DNA of 8,614 bases from Patescibacteria group bacterium (GTDB lineage Bacteria > Patescibacteriota > Minisyncoccia > Phycocordibacterales > SIBU01): contig JAGWZX010000020.1 in NCBI GenBank assembly GCA_018968805.1, positions 1 to 8,614 on the forward strand, written 5' to 3'. The position numbers and the translations under genes were made by a program. Shown here piece after piece: positions 1 through 6,082 of this stretch. Within the stretch, counting starts at the first letter, position 1. The number at the start of each line of letters is the position of its first letter. Under the pieces are notes generated by a model. That model had not been told where the DNA came from, did not search any database, and was given only the letters and a program-made list of their open reading frames with translations.

Positions 1-495
1 ACGGGCCAAAAGATTTTTCGCTTCAGCATCGCCGGCTTGGATGCGCTTGGCCAAAGTCTTTTCTTCCTGCGCTCCGATCAGCGGATACTGCCCGATTTCT
101 TTGAGATACATTTGGATGGAATCGTAGGCCGACTCGCCGCCCGAACGGCCAAGGTAAACGTTTTTTTTGGCCGGTTCGGCCTCACTCATGTCAATCATGC
201 CGCCGCTCTCCAAAATATCTACGCCGCCTTCGTGAAGTTTGGTGTACAGCTGGTCCAGAAAGAAAATATCATCCTCCACGTGCGGGAACTCCTTTAGGAT
301 TTCGTCGTGCGTAACAAAACCGCGCTCTTTACCTTTGGCAAGCAAACGGTTGGCGCGAGTTTGCATATCGCGCTCTTTCTTGGAGAACGCTTTCTTCTTG
401 GTCTTGGCCGGCTTGGAAACGGAAACTTTACGCGCCGATTTTTTGGCGGACGTTTTAGCTGCCGATTTTGCCTTTTTTGCTTTTGCCTTAGCCAT
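1..495 (-). CDS. rpoD: RNA polymerase primary sigma factor RpoD, N-terminal part (3' end outside window)
   Basis: This encodes the first 165 residues of the primary (housekeeping) sigma factor, which guides RNA polymerase core to promoters. The reading frame is open to base 1, so the DNA-binding regions 2 to 4 lie outside the window. Residues 1-42 are a basic Lys/Ala/Ser tail. Residues about 47-97 (RLLAKGKERGFVTHDEI and on) look like sigma-70 region 1.1. Residues about 124-162, with YLKEIGQYPLI followed by EEKTLAKRIQAGD, are a clear region 1.2. The start is the ATG at 495-493: an in-frame TAA lies two codons upstream (501-499), so no earlier start is possible. The next ATG is residue 44, just before region 1.1. 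The gap to dnaG is 20 bases and holds no convincing Shine-Dalgarno site. A candidate promoter spans the dnaG end. The assignment rests on regions 1.1 and 1.2 and on the dnaG-rpoD order known in many bacteria. Confidence 0.93.
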   Translation of the reverse strand, partial: MAKAKAKKAKSAAKTSAKKSARKVSVSKPAKTKKKAFSKKERDMQTRANRLLAKGKERGFVTHDEILKEFPHVEDDIFFLDQLYTKLHEGGVDILESGGMIDMSEAEPAKKNVYLGRSGGESAYDSIQMYLKEIGQYPLIGAQEEKTLAKRIQAGDAEAKNLLAR

Positions 496-509
496 ATCTT
501 AGAAGTGCC

Positions 510-538
510 ACTATACTAAAAAATCCGCTCTTTATCAA
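510..538 (-). promoter_or_regulatory. Candidate sigma-70 promoter for rpoD
   Basis: On the minus strand TTGATA (538-533) and TATAGT (515-510) each match the sigma-70 consensus at five of six bases, with an ideal 17-base spacer. The -35 box lies in the last codons of dnaG and the spacer covers its TAG stop. Transcription would be expected to start near base 503, leaving a leader of only about 8 bases before the rpoD ATG. An rpoD-specific promoter near dnaG has precedent in the E. coli rpsU-dnaG-rpoD operon. This is a sequence match only, with no expression evidence. Confidence 0.45.
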
Positions 539-2312
539 GGGACTGGCGGCGCGTCGTAAGTTCCTGTTTTTTCAAAGACAAATCATTTATAGCTTTGATA
601 TCGTGGATGTTATTCGACTTTTTGCCGTAAGCCATCGCCGCATCCAGTTTTTCGTCTACAATTTCCAGCTCTAGATTTATAAGAAGTTCGGCGACGGCCT
701 TATGAAAATTTTTCGCCTGATCGTAAAACGCTTCCGCTTCATACAAAAGTTCATTTTTATTTTCAACAAACGCCGAAAGCAGGTTTTCAAAACCAGACGG
801 CCCGAGGATTTCTTTGATCCGTTTCTTCAGGACAATGGCGTCAATGGGCAATTTTTGATTATCGGTAAGCCAATACAAAAGAGCGGCTGTTCTTCTTCTA
901 AGCCCGTCTCTCGCGTGTATGGCTTTTGTAACGCTTACATTCTCGGGTGCCGGTACCGATTCGTTCTTCCTTATTTTTTTAAGTTCTTCCCGAAGGGCTT
1001 CCTCCTGAATACCCGTAGCCTCGGCAATAGTCTTAATAAAATGGTCCCGGTCAATGGCACTGGCAAGCTTGGCAACATAAGGCAAAACACTTGACACGAT
1101 AGCGCGCCCAAGCGCGCGCGGCTCAAGTTTCTTATCCATCAATGTCTCCAGAGAAAAATCAATGACATGTTTTGCATCCTTGATGATCGCTGCCCATTTG
1201 GCCGGGTTTTCCAATATTAAATCAGCCGCATCTTTCCCTCCTTTTATGGCGGCTACTTTAAAATCAAACCCCAAATCTAGAGCGATCATAGCCGCTCTTT
1301 GCACCGCCCGTAACCCAGCCTCATCGGCATCAAAAGCAAAAATCAGGTTGTTTGAAAAATGCTTTAACAAACCGAGGGCTTCGGTTGTCACGAGCACAGT
1401 CTTGGTCTCGGTCACGCCTTCGGCTTTGGCTGAAAAAGAAGGTGACACAGTCTTTGTAATTTCGGACCCTGTTAAAGCGGTACCGGAAACCGCGACTGTA
1501 TTAGTAAACCCCGCCTGATGTGACATGATTAAATCCATTTGGCCTTCCACGATTATGGAATAATCGCGTTTTCTGATGTCGGTTTTTGCCTTATTCAAAC
1601 CATACAACGTTCTTGATTTTCTAAACAATTCCGTTTCCGGACTGTTTACATACTTGCCGCTTTTGCCGTCCTCAAACTCCGGCATAATCCGGCCCGAAAA
1701 AGCGATCACGCGGCCGGAGCTGTCAAAAATCGGAAACATTATACGGCCGCGGAACAAATCAAAGAAACCTTTCTCACCGCGCTTGACCAAGCCTGCGGCA
1801 ATCATTTCATCAGTTGAAAAACCTTCTTTCAGAAGATGGTCGTGCAAAGCCCGCCACTCATTGGGAGCAAAACCGATCTGCCAAGATTTAACAGTGCCGT
1901 CCTTAACGCCGCGTTTGACAAGGTAGGATTTAGCGGCGGAATTTTTCGAAAGGCTCTGCTCGAAAAATTCCGCCGCCTTTTCCAAAGCGCGATACAGCCT
2001 GTCGCGTTCATTTCGCACCTTGGGATTCTCCCGGATTAATTCAATTCCGGCTCTGGCCGCGAGCGTTTTCAAAGCGCCCGCGAAATCCAGTCCCTCAAAT
2101 TGCTCGACGAAAGTGAAAATATCGCCGTGCGCCTGGCAGCCGAAACAATAATACGTGCCGCGCGACGGCGACACGAAAAACGACGGCGTCCTTTCGTTGT
2201 GGAACGGGCACTTGGCCTTCAGGTTGCTCCCCGCCTTTTCCAGTTTTAGATACGAACCGACCACATCCGCAATTGAGAGCCGTTCTTTAATTTGCTCGAC
2301 TGAAGAACTCAT
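516..2312 (-). CDS. dnaG: DNA primase DnaG
   Basis: DnaG makes the short RNA primers for chromosome replication, working with the replicative helicase at the fork. The 598-residue protein has the usual order. An N-terminal CHC2-type zinc ribbon has Cys35, His38, Cys56 and Cys59. The RNA polymerase-like core includes FRGRIMFPI (about residues 187-195) and YVNSPETELF (221-230). The TOPRIM fold has metal-binding Glu256 (VEGQMD) and Asp328/Asp330 (FDADEAG). The poorly conserved C-terminal part (about 465-598) is probably the helicase-binding region. The start is the ATG at 2312-2310; an in-frame TAG sits two codons upstream (2318-2316). It follows rpoC by 65 bases. Odd points are a 28-residue insertion between the TOPRIM Glu and Asp motifs (residues 282-309) and a perfect 17-bp inverted repeat in the codons for residues 113-127. 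All catalytic residues I checked are present, so the gene looks functional. Confidence 0.97.
   Translation of the reverse strand: MSSSVEQIKERLSIADVVGSYLKLEKAGSNLKAKCPFHNERTPSFFVSPSRGTYYCFGCQAHGDIFTFVEQFEGLDFAGALKTLAARAGIELIRENPKVRNERDRLYRALEKAAEFFEQSLSKNSAAKSYLVKRGVKDGTVKSWQIGFAPNEWRALHDHLLKEGFSTDEMIAAGLVKRGEKGFFDLFRGRIMFPIFDSSGRVIAFSGRIMPEFEDGKSGKYVNSPETELFRKSRTLYGLNKAKTDIRKRDYSIIVEGQMDLIMSHQAGFTNTVAVSGTALTGSEITKTVSPSFSAKAEGVTETKTVLVTTEALGLLKHFSNNLIFAFDADEAGLRAVQRAAMIALDLGFDFKVAAIKGGKDAADLILENPAKWAAIIKDAKHVIDFSLETLMDKKLEPRALGRAIVSSVLPYVAKLASAIDRDHFIKTIAEATGIQEEALREELKKIRKNESVPAPENVSVTKAIHARDGLRRRTAALLYWLTDNQKLPIDAIVLKKRIKEILGPSGFENLLSAFVENKNELLYEAEAFYDQAKNFHKAVAELLINLELEIVDEKLDAAMAYGKKSNNIHDIKAINDLSLKKQELTTRRQSLDKERIF
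1386..1469 (-). repeat. 84-bp in-frame insertion in the TOPRIM region of dnaG (possible small palindromic element)
   Basis: Residues 282-309 of this DnaG have no counterpart in E. coli DnaG. From the TOPRIM Glu to the first Asp, E. coli has 44 residues and this protein has 72, while the sequence on both sides aligns without gaps. The extra 28 residues (84 bases) are Thr/Ser/Lys-rich and contain TKTV twice. The ACA codon just before the insert (1472-1470) is repeated as its last codon (1388-1386). On the plus strand CACAGTCTT occurs at 1395-1403 and again at 1446-1454. GTCACGCCTTC (1411-1421) can pair with GAAGGTGAC (1438-1446) as a nine-pair stem with a two-base bulge. These properties suggest, but do not prove, an inserted repeat element that kept the frame. 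Confidence 0.55.
1933..1976. repeat. Perfect 17-bp inverted repeat inside dnaG
   Basis: GCGGCGGAATTTTTCGA (1933-1949) is followed, after a 10-base loop (1950-1959), by its exact reverse complement (1960-1976). In the dnaG mRNA this would form a strong 17-pair hairpin over the codons for residues 113-127. No U-run follows on the minus strand, so it is not a typical intrinsic terminator. The protein segment aligns with E. coli DnaG without any insertion, so the palindrome is made from normal coding sequence rather than added DNA. Confidence 0.85.
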
Positions 2313-2319
2313 AGCCTAT

Positions 2320-2347
2320 AACGTACCACCGAATAACTTAATGACAA
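2320..2347 (-). promoter_or_regulatory. Weak candidate promoter in the rpoC-dnaG gap
   Basis: The 65-base gap (2313-2377) is the longest in the window. On the minus strand it holds TTGTCA (2347-2342), then 16 bases, then TACGTT (2325-2320) preceded by TGG, as in an extended -10 box. Initiation would fall at about base 2313, almost on the dnaG start codon. The -10 match is poor, so this is only a possibility; dnaG may simply be read from the rpoBC transcript. I see no hairpin plus U-run that would end transcription after rpoC. Confidence 0.25.
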
Positions 2348-2377
2348 AATCACATATCATCCCCGCGGTTTAGTTAC

Positions 2378-5300
2378 TCAATTTCTGACCGAATTTTCCC
2401 GCTCTTTGATCTTCTCTTCTATTAGAACCGCCTTGGCACCGCCTTGAAGTCCCGTGCCAGCCGGTATCAGCCGGCCGATAATGACGTTTTCCATAAGACC
2501 GCGCAGGACATCTTCCATGCCGCGGATGGCGGCATTGATGAGAACACGGGTGGTATGCTGAAAGGAAGCCGCCGACAGAAAACTCCTTCGCGACAATGAT
2601 ACTTCGGAAATGCCCATGACAACATCTTCGACCTTGGCTTCGTCAATTCCGGCTTTGCGCGCTTTTTCGTTCTCCACCGCGAGCTGATACTGATCGACAA
2701 TGTCACCCGCGGACAAATCCGTGCCCCCCGCATGAATCACGCGGCGGCGGCTAAACATCTGCCGGACGATCACTTCAATGTGCTTGCGCGAGACGGTCTC
2801 ACCCTGCAGTTCGTAAGGTTTAGTCACTTCGGCAATGATGTAATCCTCCGTTTTTTCCAGGCCGGCATACTCAAACAATTCGTCTATATCGGCACTGCCA
2901 TCGGTAATGATGTCGCCGCGCTTCACAGTACTTCCGACTTTAACAAGCGGCGTGCGGTTGTAACTCAAGGTATACTCCGTTTCGCGTTTGGCTTTCTTGC
3001 CTTTAGATTTTTCCGCCGCGTCAGCCATGATGACGATCACTTTTTCTTTGCCGAGATCCTTAATTTCTGAAACTGAACCGTCCACATGAGAAATAATGGC
3101 TGGATTTTTAGGCGAGCGTTTCTCAAACAATTCCTCAACGCGCGGCAAACCTTGGGTAATGTCGCCGCCCACCGACGCCGTACCGCCGGCATGGAAGGTG
3201 CGCATCGTTAACTGAGTGCCGGGTTCTCCGATCGCTTGAGCGGCCACGGTGCCGACCGCTTCGCCGATACCGACACGTTCGTATTTGCCCAGATCCACGC
3301 CGTAACACTCTACGCAAACGCCGTATAAAGCCTTGCAAGTCAAAGGCGAGCGCACCTTGGCTTCCGCAACGCCTGCTTCCTGGATTTTAGCCGCATCAAT
3401 CTTGGACAGCAAATGGCCTCTTTTGAACAATGTCTTTCCCTCTCTGTCAAGTACATCCGCGGCCAGTACCCGGCCTTTGATATTTTTGGCAATAGTGGCT
3501 TCTCCGCCGATTACGCTAGCGCGACCAATCGTTATGTGGTCTTTTGTACCGCAATCGTCAACGGAAATAATGGTATCTTGGGCGGCCACGAAAAGCTTGC
3601 GCGTCAGGTAGCCGGCCTTGGCGGTATTTAAAGCCGTATCCGTCAAACCTTTACGCGAACCGTGAGTGGTAATGAAGTATTCAATCGGTGTTAGTCCCTC
3701 CTTCATCGATGACAAAATTGGAAACTCAATGGTTTCGCCTGCTGTATTTTGAATCAAGCCCTTCATGCCGGCCATTTGGGTAATTTGAGAAAAACTGCCG
3801 CGCGCGCCGGAAAAGACCATATCGTGGACCGAACCGTTTTTCGGGAGCGTGTCGGGAATTAATTTCTCAATTTCATTTTTGGCGCCATGCCAGATTTCTA
3901 TATTCTTGCGCAAACGTTCTTCGCTCGAAAGCAGACCCTCGCCGAACTGTTCATACACCTCATCGGATTTCTTCTTGGCTGATTGGATAACTTCGGCTTT
4001 TTTCTCCGGAATCCTCACGTCATCTATGCCCCAAGTGATACCGGAATAGGTGGTGTAGGTAAAACCGAAAGTTTTGATTTTATCCATAATGGCCGGAATG
4101 CCGCCGATACCGTAGCGATTGATTAGATCGTCCACAAGTGCGGCCATTTTCTTGCGCTCAACATCCTGATTGATGTACGGATAATCCGCCGGAAGCACGC
4201 TATTAAACAAAAGCCGCCCCACTGACGTTTCGAACAATCCTCCTTCTTGGAACTCTTTGTACTTAAAATTCTCCGTGGAAAGCACTTTGATCTTGGCGCG
4301 AAAATCCACCATGCCGAAATTGAACGCGGTAATGGCGGCGTTCGGACTGGAAAAGGCTTTGCCCTCCCCTTTCGTACCGGGAATAATTTTAGTCATCCAG
4401 TAACAACCGAGCACGATATCGAGCATTTTGGCCGACACGATCGGATCGCCGTTGCCCGGTTTTAAAATGTTTTTGTCTGAAGCCATTATTTCCTTTGCCT
4501 CGATCTGGGCGGGAACACCGAGCGGCAAGTGCACGGCCATCTGGTCGCCATCAAAGTCGGCATTAAACGCCGTGCAAACCAGCGGATGCACCTGAATGGC
4601 GTTTCCTTCAATTAAAACAGGCCGAAAAGCTTGAATGCCGAGACGATGCAAAGTCGGAGCGCGGTTCAGTAAAACATATTTTCCCTTGGTGAGCTCTTCT
4701 AGGATGGCCCAGACTTCCGGCAAATCTTCATCGATAAGACGGCCGGCACCGCGAATGTTGTATGCCAATTCTTTACGCAATAGCTCGCCGATAACGAACG
4801 GCCTGAATAATTCCAACGCCATACGCTTAGGCAGGCCGCATTGGTCAAGATGCAATTCCGGACCGACGACAATTACCGAACGGCCGGAATAATCCACGCG
4901 CTTGCCCAGCAAATTCTGGCGAAACAAACCGCGCTTACCCTTGAGATTGTCGGAAAGCGACTTCAACGGCCTCCGTTGGGATTGGTTAAGCGCCCCGGAC
5001 GGTGTCGCGCCGTGGCGGATAGAGTTGTCGATAAGCGAATCAACCGCTTCCTGTAAAATTCTTTTTTCATTGCGCAGAATTACATCCGGCGCTTCGATTT
5101 CCAAAAGTTTTTTCAGGCGATTGTTGCGATTAATAACGCGACGGTACAAATCATTGACATCAGACGTTGCATAGCGACCGCCATCCAAGGGAACCATCGG
5201 CCTAAGCGCCGGCGGTATGACGGGAATTCTGGTAAGAAACATCCACTCTGGACGAATGCCCGAACTAATCATGGAACGGATGGTGGAAAGACGCTTGTTG

Positions 5301-6055
5301 ATTTTTTCCTTGTTCAACGAGCTGGCTTTCTGAAATTCCCCCTCGAGCGCGTTTTCCAATTTCTTCAAATCGATATTGCGGCACAATTCGTAGACAGTCT
5401 CGGCGCCGATGCCGGCTTCAAATATCGTGCCGTATTTCATCGAGTAACTGTGGTACATCACTTCATCCAGAACAACTCCTTCAGCCAAACCCTCAATTTC
5501 CTTTTTGGCAGCGATGAATTTTTCCTTAAGAGCCTCTTTGGATTTTTCATCCTGAAGCGTTTTAACTTTAGTTTTGTATTCCGAATCAAGTTCTTTTAGA
5601 ATAGTCGCTCGTTCCTCTGGAAAAATTTTAGTGATAATATACCCGGCAAAGTAGACGACCTTTTCCAAATCGGCAGTGGACATGCCGAGCACCAAGCCGA
5701 GGCGCGACGGCATACTGCGCAAAAACCAGATATGAGAAACCGGCGCGGCCAAATCAATATGCCCCATGCGTTCGCGGCGCACAATGGAACGGGTGATTTC
5801 CACGCCGCACTTTTCGCACACTATGCCTTTATAGCGAATGCCGCGATATTTGCCGCAATAACATTCATAATCCCGATCCGGACCGAAAATTTTCTCGTCA
5901 AAAAGGCCGGACTTTTCGCTCCGCTGGGTGCGATAGTTTATTGTTTCCGGTTTGGTCACTTCGCCGAAAGACCATTCTTTGATGCGCTCGGGCGAGGCCA
6001 CTTTGAGCGTAATGCTCTCGAACGCGTTCACGTTGGTTATGGTTTTTGATTTCAT
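2378..6055 (-). CDS. rpoC: DNA-directed RNA polymerase subunit beta' (RpoC)
   Basis: This is the complete beta' subunit, which carries the catalytic magnesium of RNA polymerase. Visible parts, in order, over 1225 residues: the N-terminal zinc site Cys65, Cys67, Cys80, Cys83; the clamp and coiled-coil region leading to NRNNRLKKLLE (about 309-319), where sigma binds; the active-site motif NADFDGDQMAVH (498-509) with Asp500, Asp502 and Asp504; the SGARGS...GMKGL segment leading into the bridge helix region (about 749-820); the second zinc site Cys835, Cys907, Cys914, Cys917; and the trigger loop (MRTFHAGGTA, from about 951) running into DITQGLPRVEELFE. The large SI3 trigger-loop insertion of E. 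coli is absent, as in many bacteria. A short Lys-rich loop (KSKGKKAKRE, 1016-1025) lies in the C-terminal part. The start ATG at 6055 is 24 bases after the rpoB stop, and the gene ends in TGA. I see no frameshift or missing key residue. Confidence 0.98.
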   Translation of the reverse strand: MKSKTITNVNAFESITLKVASPERIKEWSFGEVTKPETINYRTQRSEKSGLFDEKIFGPDRDYECYCGKYRGIRYKGIVCEKCGVEITRSIVRRERMGHIDLAAPVSHIWFLRSMPSRLGLVLGMSTADLEKVVYFAGYIITKIFPEERATILKELDSEYKTKVKTLQDEKSKEALKEKFIAAKKEIEGLAEGVVLDEVMYHSYSMKYGTIFEAGIGAETVYELCRNIDLKKLENALEGEFQKASSLNKEKINKRLSTIRSMISSGIRPEWMFLTRIPVIPPALRPMVPLDGGRYATSDVNDLYRRVINRNNRLKKLLEIEAPDVILRNEKRILQEAVDSLIDNSIRHGATPSGALNQSQRRPLKSLSDNLKGKRGLFRQNLLGKRVDYSGRSVIVVGPELHLDQCGLPKRMALELFRPFVIGELLRKELAYNIRGAGRLIDEDLPEVWAILEELTKGKYVLLNRAPTLHRLGIQAFRPVLIEGNAIQVHPLVCTAFNADFDGDQMAVHLPLGVPAQIEAKEIMASDKNILKPGNGDPIVSAKMLDIVLGCYWMTKIIPGTKGEGKAFSSPNAAITAFNFGMVDFRAKIKVLSTENFKYKEFQEGGLFETSVGRLLFNSVLPADYPYINQDVERKKMAALVDDLINRYGIGGIPAIMDKIKTFGFTYTTYSGITWGIDDVRIPEKKAEVIQSAKKKSDEVYEQFGEGLLSSEERLRKNIEIWHGAKNEIEKLIPDTLPKNGSVHDMVFSGARGSFSQITQMAGMKGLIQNTAGETIEFPILSSMKEGLTPIEYFITTHGSRKGLTDTALNTAKAGYLTRKLFVAAQDTIISVDDCGTKDHITIGRASVIGGEATIAKNIKGRVLAADVLDREGKTLFKRGHLLSKIDAAKIQEAGVAEAKVRSPLTCKALYGVCVECYGVDLGKYERVGIGEAVGTVAAQAIGEPGTQLTMRTFHAGGTASVGGDITQGLPRVEELFEKRSPKNPAIISHVDGSVSEIKDLGKEKVIVIMADAAEKSKGKKAKRETEYTLSYNRTPLVKVGSTVKRGDIITDGSADIDELFEYAGLEKTEDYIIAEVTKPYELQGETVSRKHIEVIVRQMFSRRRVIHAGGTDLSAGDIVDQYQLAVENEKARKAGIDEAKVEDVVMGISEVSLSRRSFLSAASFQHTTRVLINAAIRGMEDVLRGLMENVIIGRLIPAGTGLQGGAKAVLIEEKIKERENSVRN

Positions 6056-6082
6056 GTTACTTTGTTATCAGCCGTTCGATTA
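6056..6082 (-). other. rpoB-rpoC junction with three in-frame stops
   Basis: The rpoB stop TAA (6082-6080) is in the same reading frame as the rpoC ATG, eight codons away. Two of those codons are also stops (TGA then TAA, 6070-6065). Beta and beta' are therefore co-linear in one frame but well separated. No Shine-Dalgarno-like AGG or GGAG sequence lies in the gap, so translation of rpoC probably depends on coupling to rpoB or on another start mechanism. Confidence 0.8.

Noticed and set aside
161..168. A run of eight A residues in rpoD (minus strand) forming A AAA AAC in the frame of a -1 slippery site
   Set aside because: The -1 frame gives an Arg-rich, family-unlike peptide that soon ends at a stop, and a GCC AAA AAA AAC codon string is expected in a Lys-rich linker. 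It might matter for sequencing or slippage errors only.
1089..1128. Nested inverted repeats ACTTGA/TCAAGT around GCGCGC/GCGCGC in dnaG
   Set aside because: The arms are only 6 bases each, with unequal internal loops in GC-rich coding sequence; chance is a sufficient explanation.
1162..1518. Plus-strand open frames across the window, such as this one opposite dnaG
   Set aside because: They lie opposite strongly conserved minus-strand genes, lack start signals and recognizable protein motifs, and are shadows of the real coding frames.
1933..1976. Reading the 17-bp hairpin as an intrinsic terminator
   Set aside because: No U-run follows it on the minus strand. On the plus strand only CTTTTCC follows, and there is no plus-strand gene to terminate.
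2378..2380. Possible recoding of TGA (as glycine, as in Gracilibacteria/SR1)
   Set aside because: TGA ends rpoC at the expected family length, what follows is not RpoC-like, and no gene here needs an internal TGA read as an amino acid.
6056..6082. A beta-beta' fusion or frameshift at the rpoB-rpoC junction
   Set aside because: Three in-frame stops separate the genes, and both ends look like normal family termini.
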